This document shows positions 1 to 6,701 of a stretch of 54,446 nt of DNA, in pieces (positions within the stretch are counted from its first letter, which is position 1; each line of letters begins with the position of its first letter). This stretch comes from Ravibacter sp964559125. Lineage in GTDB: Bacteria > Bacteroidota > Bacteroidia > Cytophagales > Spirosomataceae. The notes beneath the pieces are model-generated. The model saw only the letters and a list, made by a program, of their open reading frames with translations. It did no database searches and had not been told where the DNA came from. The position numbers and the translations under genes are program-made. The stretch lies in assembly GCA_964559125.1 (NCBI GenBank), contig CAZLGW010000040.1, positions 1 to 54,446 on the forward strand. The letters run 5' to 3'.

Positions 1-105
1 ATTTTTGGTACATTCCTAATTGCCAATATTGGTACATTGCTACTTACCGACTACATCCCAGGCTTATTCCGGAGTTTGCATAAGACAGGTTCAAATTATC
101 AGTAA
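1..105 (+). CDS. C-terminal tail of a membrane protein, possibly TRAP-type permease (partial)
   Basis: Frame 1 is open from the window edge to a TAA at 103-105 and encodes 34 residues: a hydrophobic stretch (FLIANIGTLLLTDYIPGLF) followed by a short basic and polar tail. A last transmembrane helix ending in a Tyr-Ile-Pro turn resembles the C-terminus of TRAP transporter large permeases (DctM type), but other multi-pass permeases could end this way. The start lies outside the window. A sugar or sugar-acid permease would fit the tagatose-type enzymes encoded next to it on the opposite strand. That a gene ends here is fairly likely; the family is a guess. Confidence 0.4.
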   Translation: MFGTFLIANIGTLLLTDYIPGLFRSLHKTGSNYQ

Positions 106-322
106 TTTATATTGTTAAACAAATTGCTGAAAAATAGCAACGCGAGTTTTGGGTATTTCTTCTTAAAAAGTCGATAAGTTATTATATCATTGATTTACAG
201 CTGCTTAATCTCATCCCAAAAAGCCAAAAACGGAATAAGGTGTTGTTGTATATAACAGCGATTTAAAACCTTGGTCAACAATTTACATAACGGGTCAAGG
301 GTTTGATACAATATCAAATAAA
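106..322. other. Convergent intergenic region, nothing recognised
   Basis: This AT-rich spacer of about 217 bases lies between the 3' end of the left-edge gene and the 3' end of the aldolase gene on the other strand. I see no strong hairpin with a T-run, no RNA gene and no ORF of interest. Confidence 0.5.
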
Positions 323-1150
323 TTATCCGTCTCTTCCGGCAATTATTTTAAATTTTTCCGTTACCAAAGAGGCGACAGCCTGTGTAGCAGGTGGAAAAAC
401 TTTCCGTAAATCTATTTCACAGTTGTCGTTAAGGCTGTATTGCAACGTTTGCATAAAAATATTCTTAATTTCTGTGGCCAGGTTGATTTTGCAAATTCCC
501 CGGCGAATAGAGTCCTGAAGCATTTCACCGGGTATCCCCGATCCGCCATGAAGTACCAGCGGTATGCAGACTGCTTCCCGAATCATTTCCAGAAGATCCA
601 GATCGAGCTTCGGGATACCTGTATAAAATCCATGCGCGGAGCCTATTGCGACTGCCAGGGCATGCACACCTGTTTCTTCTACAAACAGTCTGGCTTCTTC
701 CGGATCGGTAAATCCCACTTTTTCTTTTGATTGCCCCAATTTGGCCACATAACCTAGTTCGGCTTCTACATTTGCCTTATATTTTTCAGCTAGTGTGACT
801 ACCCTCTCCGTAACAGCAATATTTTCACGAAAGGGCCTTTCGCTTGCGTCGATCATTACTGAGTCAAAGCCCGCGTCAAGACATTCTTCAACTAGTTCAT
901 AAGAGTCGGAATGATCAAGATGTAACCATCCCTCTACCTGGTGACTTTTCAAAGCGGCTCTTGCCATGCTGACTGCCACCGCGAGCCCCATATAGTCAAT
1001 AGAGCTTTTGGTGAGCTGGAGGATTACAGGCTGACCCGATTCAGACGCTGCGATCAGGATGCCTTCCAAAGTTTCATAATTATAAAAATTGGTAGCCAGC
1101 AGACACGATTTGCTTACCTGTAAATTTCGTAGTTTATCTTTAAGCTTCAT
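323..1150 (-). CDS. Class II aldolase, GatY/KbaY type (tagatose-1,6-bisphosphate aldolase)
   Basis: The 275-residue protein has the class II fructose/tagatose-bisphosphate aldolase pattern: LHLDH around residues 76-80 with the zinc-ligand His80 and nearby catalytic Asp, Glu131 in EAELGYV, GSAHGFYTG with zinc His173, and LHGGSG with zinc His201, followed by KINLATE. Its length (about 280) and motifs match GatY/KbaY more than the longer glycolytic FbaA. It would cleave tagatose-1,6-bisphosphate (or fructose-1,6-bisphosphate) to DHAP and glyceraldehyde-3-phosphate in the cytoplasm. It lies 49 bases downstream of the agaS-like gene on the same strand, so the two probably form an operon, and that neighbour favours the tagatose substrate. 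ATG start. Family is near certain; tagatose rather than fructose is inference. Confidence 0.85.
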   Translation of the reverse strand: MKLKDKLRNLQVSKSCLLATNFYNYETLEGILIAASESGQPVILQLTKSSIDYMGLAVAVSMARAALKSHQVEGWLHLDHSDSYELVEECLDAGFDSVMIDASERPFRENIAVTERVVTLAEKYKANVEAELGYVAKLGQSKEKVGFTDPEEARLFVEETGVHALAVAIGSAHGFYTGIPKLDLDLLEMIREAVCIPLVLHGGSGIPGEMLQDSIRRGICKINLATEIKNIFMQTLQYSLNDNCEIDLRKVFPPATQAVASLVTEKFKIIAGRDG

Positions 1151-1199
1151 TTTTTTTTGCTTACGGGGATCTTATAGGAATTGCTGCCGGCAATCTGAT

Positions 1200-2429
1200 T
1201 TAGGGATTGAGATTATAATTGTTAGCGGGATAAGGGTAAATAGTAACGCCCTGAACTACGCGGGAAATGATCCCATTGACTGAAGGAGAGTCGGGCTGCA
1301 ATTTCAGCTGGATCGCTTTGAAAAAGGCTATGATTTGAGCCGGAAGTACGCTGCAAACCGCGAGGAACTCCTCTTCCAATCCTGTATCGCCATTGGATAG
1401 TTCGATTTTCAAATCCAGGTTCATCTCATCGTCTATTGATTCGGCAATACCGATACGTAAAAGCCCCCTTTCGGTGTGATGGATAGAATCTACCAAATCT
1501 GCTTCATAGCGATGTGTGTAAGCGCTGTTGGAGAATAGGAAAACGATCAGCGTCGTGCTGTCAATGACTACTTTAGGGCCATGCCTCAGGCCTAAAAATG
1601 AATCGTATTTGCAGATGACTTTCCCGGAAGTTAACTCCTGGAGTTTCAACTGGGATTCTCTGGCCGCTCCCTGCAATGGTCCTGAGCCGAGGAAAACGGC
1701 CCTTTTAAAATCTAATTTTGCTACTTCCTTTAGCTGATCGACCAGATTTGAAAGGAGGACATTCCCATAATTGCAGAGTCGGGCTACCTGGCTTTCATAC
1801 TCTTCTATCTGAGTTATCCGCGCAATAAGCAGGCCTGCAAGCAGCATAGCGGTAAAACTGCTGGTCATAGCCAATCCTTTGTCGTTGGTTTCAGGCGGAA
1901 GCAGCACACATAATGTATTGTCACTGTTTCCCGTATTGGCCAGATCACCATAGGCGTTGCATGTGACAATCAGGTGGTAGGTATATTGATTAAGCGATTC
2001 AGCCAGGCGGATAGCAGCCAGGCTCTCAGGACTGTTCCCTGACCTGGCAAATGATATGAGTAAGGTGATATCCTGTTCGTGGAAATATTCATGAGGATGG
2101 GTAACCAGGTCTGTTGTGGCGACGGCCCATGTATTTTTATGTGTAAATCTTTGAAAAGAAGGACGAAGAATGTTGCCGATATAGGCAGAAGTGCCTGCGC
2201 CGGTCAATACGATATTCAGGGAAGAGTGAGCGTATGCCATTTGGAGAAACCGGTCGATCTCGGGCTTTCGTTCGAGTAATAGCTTCCATGTACGTTTCCA
2301 AACCGCAGGTTGTTGAGATATTTCTTCTGCGGTATGTAATGCGCCGGCATTTCTCAGATCTTGAATGCTCATTCCCAATTTGTGCCGGCTATGGTTTTGT
2401 TTCAGTGGTGTTCCAGAAAGTTTTTGCAT
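1200..2429 (-). CDS. agaS: AgaS-type SIS-domain sugar-phosphate isomerase/deaminase
   Basis: The 409-residue protein carries two SIS (sugar isomerase) domains, about residues 55-200 and 215-370. GAGTSAYIG (77-85), SFARSGNSPES, LGSGPLQGAARES, LRHGPK and the terminal SRVVQGVTIYP all correspond closely to Escherichia coli AgaS, which acts as galactosamine-6-phosphate deaminase/isomerase and yields tagatose-6-phosphate. E. coli AgaS has about 384 residues, so a downstream ATG at 2372 (giving 390 residues) is a possible alternative start. A TACATTTG -7 box sits about 50 bases upstream. The gene is divergent from the DeoR-family regulator and heads the operon with the aldolase. The family call is strong; the physiological substrate is inferred from the family and neighbours. 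Confidence 0.85.
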   Translation of the reverse strand: MQKLSGTPLKQNHSRHKLGMSIQDLRNAGALHTAEEISQQPAVWKRTWKLLLERKPEIDRFLQMAYAHSSLNIVLTGAGTSAYIGNILRPSFQRFTHKNTWAVATTDLVTHPHEYFHEQDITLLISFARSGNSPESLAAIRLAESLNQYTYHLIVTCNAYGDLANTGNSDNTLCVLLPPETNDKGLAMTSSFTAMLLAGLLIARITQIEEYESQVARLCNYGNVLLSNLVDQLKEVAKLDFKRAVFLGSGPLQGAARESQLKLQELTSGKVICKYDSFLGLRHGPKVVIDSTTLIVFLFSNSAYTHRYEADLVDSIHHTERGLLRIGIAESIDDEMNLDLKIELSNGDTGLEEEFLAVCSVLPAQIIAFFKAIQLKLQPDSPSVNGIISRVVQGVTIYPYPANNYNLNP

Positions 2430-2478
2430 ATATCTAGCTTTTGAATCAAGTATTTGCTGCGCCTGTCGGATAGGATTA

Positions 2479-2486
2479 CAAATGTA
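2479..2486 (-). promoter_or_regulatory. -7 box of agaS promoter
   Basis: On the minus strand the sequence TACATTTG matches the Bacteroidota -7 consensus TAnnTTTG exactly and lies about 50 bases upstream of the agaS ATG. No clear TTTG -33 box stands at the usual 17-23 base spacing; that position is occupied by A/T tracts and an AACGAAA motif. Confidence 0.5.
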
Positions 2487-2752
2487 TATATTTTTATTTC
2501 CTTTTTATTGAACGAAATATATTTTTATTTCCCTTTTTTTATTGTTTGGTGAAATAACTTTTTGTTTCTTTACACCGTAGGTACTTATCGGGTAGTGAGA
2601 GTGGAAGGATAGAGGCTGACTCTTCGGATGCGGTGGTGGTGGAAACGACGAAATGGCCGATAGCCAGCCTTAATCTATCGGGGATGGCTTGGGTTGTCGC
2701 TGAAATTATGGGGTTGTTGCTGAAATCAGAGGCCGTTCGTAGTAGTAGCTTT

Positions 2753-2782
2753 TTTGATTTTCGCAAAATGTATCTATCTTTC
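2753..2782 (+). promoter_or_regulatory. Promoter of the deoR-family gene
   Basis: TTTG at 2753-2756, an 18-base spacer, then TATCTTTC at 2775-2782, one base from the TAnnTTTG consensus. The predicted transcript would start near 2789. This excludes the much longer upstream open frame and favours translation from 2804 or 2795. Confidence 0.6.
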
Positions 2783-2803
2783 AAAACTTTAAAAATGCTT
2801 CGA

Positions 2804-3586
2804 ATGAGCGAGATTATTAAAGAAAAGAAAAATACTGTTGACAGAAGAGTCATTATTCTTGAGAAGCTGGAGCAGGAAGGTAAAGTAGATGTAGTTTCAC
2901 TGAGCCAGGCGTTAGGTGTTACAGAAGTGACCATACGCAATGACCTGGCGAGGCTTGAGCAGAAGAATATGCTCATCCGGGCAAGAGGCGGCGCCTTCAA
3001 AATTGACAGGGTGGGGATAGATTTTACGCTTTCTGATAAGAATAGGCACCACTATGAAGAGAAAGCCCGGATCGGAAAAGCGGCTGCAAAATTGATTGAA
3101 GAAGGAGATACCATTATTCTCGACTCCGGGACCACTACGCTCGAAATCACTAAAAATATGGAGGTTTCGGGGCTAACAGTAATTACCAATGCGCTCAATG
3201 TAGTGAACCAGCTTACGGAAAACGAAAACGTGACCGTGATTGTCCCTGGAGGGGTTCTGAGAAAAAACTCCCTATCCCTTGTTGGGGGTGGGGCTGAAGA
3301 CAGTTTTAAGAATTATTTCTGCGATAAGCTTTTTCTGGCCGTAGACGGAATCAGCGCCGACTTCGGATTGTCTACCCCCAATGTGGAGGAGGCCCATCTG
3401 AACCGCGTTATGATAGGTATTTCAAAAAAGGTGATCGTTGTGACAGATTCGAGTAAGTTTAATAAGCGGAGCCTGGCCTTCATTGCCTCTGTCTCGGAGA
3501 TTGATGTCGTGGTAACGGACGATGGTATTCCATCTGAGGAGCGAAAGAAGCTGGAAAATGCAGGCGTGGAAGTGATAATAGCCTAG
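2804..3586 (+). CDS. DeoR/GlpR-family transcriptional repressor
   Basis: The protein of about 260 residues has an N-terminal DeoR winged helix-turn-helix (RRVIILEKLEQEGKV, then VTEVTIRNDLARLE) and a C-terminal sugar-phosphate sensor domain with DSGTTTLEI, AVDGIS, STPNVEEA and VVTDSSKF. Such proteins repress sugar catabolic genes and release DNA when they bind a phosphorylated intermediate. The frame is open to a GTG at 2633, but the promoter at 2753-2782 would place transcription downstream of that; I take the ATG at 2804, with 2795 as alternative. Divergent placement from agaS and gatY suggests it is their AgaR-like regulator, with tagatose-6-P or a related sugar phosphate as effector (inference). 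Confidence 0.85.
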   Translation: MSEIIKEKKNTVDRRVIILEKLEQEGKVDVVSLSQALGVTEVTIRNDLARLEQKNMLIRARGGAFKIDRVGIDFTLSDKNRHHYEEKARIGKAAAKLIEEGDTIILDSGTTTLEITKNMEVSGLTVITNALNVVNQLTENENVTVIVPGGVLRKNSLSLVGGGAEDSFKNYFCDKLFLAVDGISADFGLSTPNVEEAHLNRVMIGISKKVIVVTDSSKFNKRSLAFIASVSEIDVVVTDDGIPSEERKKLENAGVEVIIA

Positions 3587-3647
3587 CAGAATACCTGTCC
3601 TATCCGGAAATCTATGAAAATTATTCATCATATAGCCCGGCTGGCCT

Positions 3648-4592
3648 TCAATCCCGGATCTGCCCGTCGGCGTATAACCGGTACAGCTTTTCCAACTCTT
3701 GTTGCCCTATTGTCTCATCATGAACGATCAACCGGTACTTCAAGGTCCATCCTTCGGGAGGCAATAACTTTGGAACCCGACCGGGAAATGCCACATTCTG
3801 CATGCTTGTTTTCTTTCTTAGTATCCACCATTGCTGCGGCCCCGGATAGGGTGTGTAGCAAAAAGCGGTTATTCCCGCTGACGATGATGTACCGCTGTTA
3901 AAAGAGCCGGTGAAATCCATCCAGGGCCCGGCCGTAACGGCCGTCTCCTTTGCGATTACCGCAGCGCCCTGTGAATGGAAAGCCAGGTCGGAGGGTAACT
4001 TCAGGCGCAGGCAAAATCCTCCGTACCCCTTGACATCGTCCGAACCGCCCAGGCCAATGCTGTCGATCAGGGGGCTTAAACGAATGTCAAAATCCAGCGC
4101 ACGGTAATGCGCTTCCGATGGGTATATGGTGATCGTAGTTGTTTCACGGATCAGGTCTGCAAGCGTATCCGAACCGCTCAGGTGCTTCCATAATAAGGCG
4201 GCCTGTATTACGGCTTCTTTACCGCTTTGCCTGGTAGTTACCTCTGACGGCACAAACGCAATATTTTCCGATATCCAGCCATCGGCAATATTTTTATTGC
4301 CTGCCACGATCTGATGCCAGGCCCAGAATATGCCCCGGTGAAAGGGATGATCGTCAGGCCCATCTTCTGTCAACACATTTCCATTCAAATCGTACAAGGG
4401 GTGTACATAGCCGGCCCGTTCATACCGCCCGTTCACCGATTTAGGGAGCGTTTGATAAAACAACACTTTCTTCCCGTTTTCCCGGACCTCTATGCCTTCG
4501 TCCGATCGATGTACTGTAATGGGTCTGTTACAGCTCTGCAGCAGCAATATGCCGGCATACAAAAAAAGAAAAAACGACCATTTCAGCTGCAT
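3648..4592 (-). CDS. DUF6807 (PmoA-like) family lipoprotein
   Basis: The protein has 314 residues and starts with a lipoprotein signal peptide (hydrophobic run then LLLQSC, lipid-modified Cys about residue 21). The body carries the hallmark of the DUF6807 family: YVHPLYDLNG, then DDHPFHRGIFWAWHQ, histidine-rich and probably metal- or sugar-binding, and further on GYGGFCLRL. The fold is predicted to be beta-rich; the biochemical role of the family is not established as far as I know. It starts 3 bases after the stop of the upstream transglutaminase-like gene, so translation is probably coupled. It ends convergently with deoR. It is the last gene of the minus-strand locus that begins with SusC and SusD, so a role in handling the imported glycan is inferred. 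Confidence 0.8.
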   Translation of the reverse strand: MQLKWSFFLFLYAGILLLQSCNRPITVHRSDEGIEVRENGKKVLFYQTLPKSVNGRYERAGYVHPLYDLNGNVLTEDGPDDHPFHRGIFWAWHQIVAGNKNIADGWISENIAFVPSEVTTRQSGKEAVIQAALLWKHLSGSDTLADLIRETTTITIYPSEAHYRALDFDIRLSPLIDSIGLGGSDDVKGYGGFCLRLKLPSDLAFHSQGAAVIAKETAVTAGPWMDFTGSFNSGTSSSAGITAFCYTPYPGPQQWWILRKKTSMQNVAFPGRVPKLLPPEGWTLKYRLIVHDETIGQQELEKLYRLYADGQIRD

Positions 4593-4595
4593 ACC

Positions 4596-5387
4596 TTATT
4601 TTTCTTTACTATACAATACCCAGACAAACGGAAGCATCAAAAGCATCGGTATAATCCAGATTGCTATATAAGAAAAGCCTTCAAACCAGTTATAGACACT
4701 ATAGATGTGGTTTCTGTGACTGCCATACAGATCTACAATAACATCTGTAGTATAGCGATCCTGCCTCCCCGGTTTATACTGAGCCCCTACATTGGCATAA
4801 AACGGCCGGACAATTTCCTGGTCTGCTTCGATTTCTTCCCTTGAAAAAGGAACATAAATGCCATAGTCAGGATCCAGGATAAAATTCTTATTATCCTTAA
4901 CTTTGGCGGTTATCACCACATGCCCTCCCAGATCGAGCAATTCGGCTTCAATGTCATTTTCATTGAGTACTCCCTTCACCACGGTGCAATGCGTAGAACA
5001 AAGCCCCGTTCCTCGTTTTAGATTTTTCCGGTAATCGCTGAACTCGTATTTCCGGTATTTTTTTGGTTTGATCTGCGCGGCCAGGTTTAACAGGTAGTTT
5101 TCCCAAACGGGTACTGTAAGATAGTATTTTTTTACGGCATCATCTTCCCAATAATGCATGAGCCCATCATTAACAACTTTGTTGATCCGTATGGAAAACT
5201 CCTTTTCAGATTCCCCATCTTTCCTTTCCAGCTCCTGCAAAACCTGTGGATACCCGATTGCGATATCATTGACCCTCCTTGTCTGCTCCTCATGATACAG
5301 ATCCGGATTTCTTAAAGATTTAAACAGCCCTGTAATGTTTAAAGCCAATAATACCAGGCCAATGACGAATAAAACTCTTATAACCAT
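4596..5387 (-). CDS. Membrane-anchored transglutaminase-like protein
   Basis: The 263-residue protein has one N-terminal transmembrane helix (about 4-22) and one near the C-terminus (about 237-257), enclosing a soluble domain. In that domain Cys130 (GTGLCSTHC), His156 (GGHVV) and Asp172 (FILDPDYG) are spaced and ordered like the Cys-His-Asp triad of the transglutaminase/protease superfamily. The domain could cleave or join peptide or amide bonds, or be a binding relic. Both ends near the membrane suggest it faces the periplasm. It lies 61 bases downstream of the amidohydrolase gene and 3 bases upstream of the DUF6807 gene. The triad is visible; the substrate is unknown. Finding such an enzyme inside a SusCD locus is unusual. 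Confidence 0.7.
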   Translation of the reverse strand: MVIRVLFVIGLVLLALNITGLFKSLRNPDLYHEEQTRRVNDIAIGYPQVLQELERKDGESEKEFSIRINKVVNDGLMHYWEDDAVKKYYLTVPVWENYLLNLAAQIKPKKYRKYEFSDYRKNLKRGTGLCSTHCTVVKGVLNENDIEAELLDLGGHVVITAKVKDNKNFILDPDYGIYVPFSREEIEADQEIVRPFYANVGAQYKPGRQDRYTTDVIVDLYGSHRNHIYSVYNWFEGFSYIAIWIIPMLLMLPFVWVLYSKEK

Positions 5388-5448
5388 CCTAAATGAAGAT
5401 TATCCGATTTTTTAAAGGTTGCAACAACTTAGTTTACAATATTCTCCT

Positions 5449-6645
5449 CTACGATTTATGCCAATTCAGAATGTCCCGGGCATTCTCCCTGTAAACGGAC
5501 TTTAAAACCGACTCGGGTAGCCCTAATCCATAATAAGGCCACCAAACCCTACCGGTTATATATTCGTCATTGCTTTCCAGTAAACGCCACCATGACTGAT
5601 ACATATTTTTCTCCATTCCCAGATCTGTCCCGAATAAAATGCGCTTTTCATACCTTGTAAGGAAACTGGCAGCTGCGCGGGGAGTTCTTCCGATTTCATA
5701 ATCCCGGGCTGAGATGTCCAGATACAGATTGTTATACTTTTCCATCTCGCTGCTAAGCCTGCCGAGATCATGCCCGAGGTTTTTAAGGTGGCATGCAATA
5801 AATGTTGTGCCGGGATGTCTCTCCAATACGCGGTTAAGACTGGCTTGCAACTCATCAAAAGAAAGTCCGTCTTTTTCGTAAACGTTGAAACGCTGGAACA
5901 CGGGTGTTCGTTCCTGGTATACATCCACCGGCATCCAGGCAGACGGATGATCTGCCACATGGACATTCACCGGGATTTTTAAAGCTCCCGCCTTTTCCCA
6001 AAAAAGATCCAGCCTCCCGTCATCCAGGTGCAGCCTTTCTCCGATCATCCCGCTATAGCCCAGCCCAAACCCTTTGTCAGTTATTTCACCAACCCCACTG
6101 GCCCCTTTTTCATAACATCTTGCCAATTCTTCTGCAGCCCTTTCCGGATATCCCGGCTTGTAGGTATCGTTCAGAACACCGCAGTATAGCTGAAACCTGT
6201 TGGGGTAAGGTTTTAGATAAATTTCAGCCAGGTGATCAAATTCCGCCCCCGTTTTACCGGTCAGGACAACAGACAGGTCAACTCCTACTTCATCCATTGT
6301 GTCTACCCACCTTCTTACTTTTTCTGCAGACCCTCCCGGGTAATCATGTACATGTACGTCAATAACTCCATACCGGGCTTTTTCGACGAAAGTCCTTTCT
6401 ACTATGACCGACGATTTCGGTGCATGGTCTTTCAACAGGATATCGTCCATAGGCCCCGGTTGGGGTCTTCCCGGAGATCCGCCCCAATCGCCGTATTTTA
6501 CCTGGTGCCACAGGGGATCTTCCTGCAGGCTGGCATCAGAAGATTTTGTACCCGCTGCCGGCTTAAAAAGGCAGGAAGTGAATAGCGGACTTCCCAAAGC
6601 CAAACCTCCTGTGATCTTTAACATTTTTCTTCTGTCTGACTTCAT
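5449..6645 (-). CDS. Secreted amidohydrolase-2 family metal-dependent hydrolase
   Basis: The protein has 398 residues. The N-terminus RRKMLKITGGLALGSPLFTSC combines a twin-arginine-like start with a lipobox, so it is probably exported and lipid-anchored. The barrel shows DVHVHD (His98 and His100), NVHVADHPS, IACHLKN and FGTDLG, the metal and catalytic positions of the amidohydrolase_2 branch, which includes decarboxylases and lactonases. The reaction cannot be told from sequence; lactone opening or decarboxylation of sugar-acid derivatives is possible. It lies 56 bases downstream of the beta-helix gene and probably shares its transcript. Confidence 0.75.
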   Translation of the reverse strand: MKSDRRKMLKITGGLALGSPLFTSCLFKPAAGTKSSDASLQEDPLWHQVKYGDWGGSPGRPQPGPMDDILLKDHAPKSSVIVERTFVEKARYGVIDVHVHDYPGGSAEKVRRWVDTMDEVGVDLSVVLTGKTGAEFDHLAEIYLKPYPNRFQLYCGVLNDTYKPGYPERAAEELARCYEKGASGVGEITDKGFGLGYSGMIGERLHLDDGRLDLFWEKAGALKIPVNVHVADHPSAWMPVDVYQERTPVFQRFNVYEKDGLSFDELQASLNRVLERHPGTTFIACHLKNLGHDLGRLSSEMEKYNNLYLDISARDYEIGRTPRAAASFLTRYEKRILFGTDLGMEKNMYQSWWRLLESNDEYITGRVWWPYYGLGLPESVLKSVYRENARDILNWHKS

Positions 6646-6701
6646 CCTGGTTTTCTTATGTTATATAGACTGGTACAAGACATAAAATCTTCAAATTATA
6701 A

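Larger units (their letters stand above)
2430..2803. promoter_or_regulatory. Divergent agaS/deoR control region
   Basis: This 374-base spacer separates the two divergent genes. Its agaS-proximal part is extremely A/T-rich and holds an imperfect direct repeat, ATATATTTTTATTTCC plus T-tract plus ATTG, at 2486-2510 and 2517-2544, with AACGAAATA between the copies. AACGAAA-like half-sites are typical of DeoR-family operators, so autoregulation is plausible. The deoR-proximal part (about 2575-2750) is GC-richer and has no promoter signature until a TTTG/TATCTTTC promoter just before deoR. No RNA gene was recognised. Confidence 0.55.

Noticed and set aside
2633..2803. N-terminal extension of the DeoR-family protein from a GTG
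   Set aside because: The extension has no family similarity and the promoter at 2753-2782 lies inside it.
2539..3000. Minus-strand open frame over the start of the deoR gene
   Set aside because: Half of it is antisense to the conserved helix-turn-helix; the remainder shows no recognisable protein.
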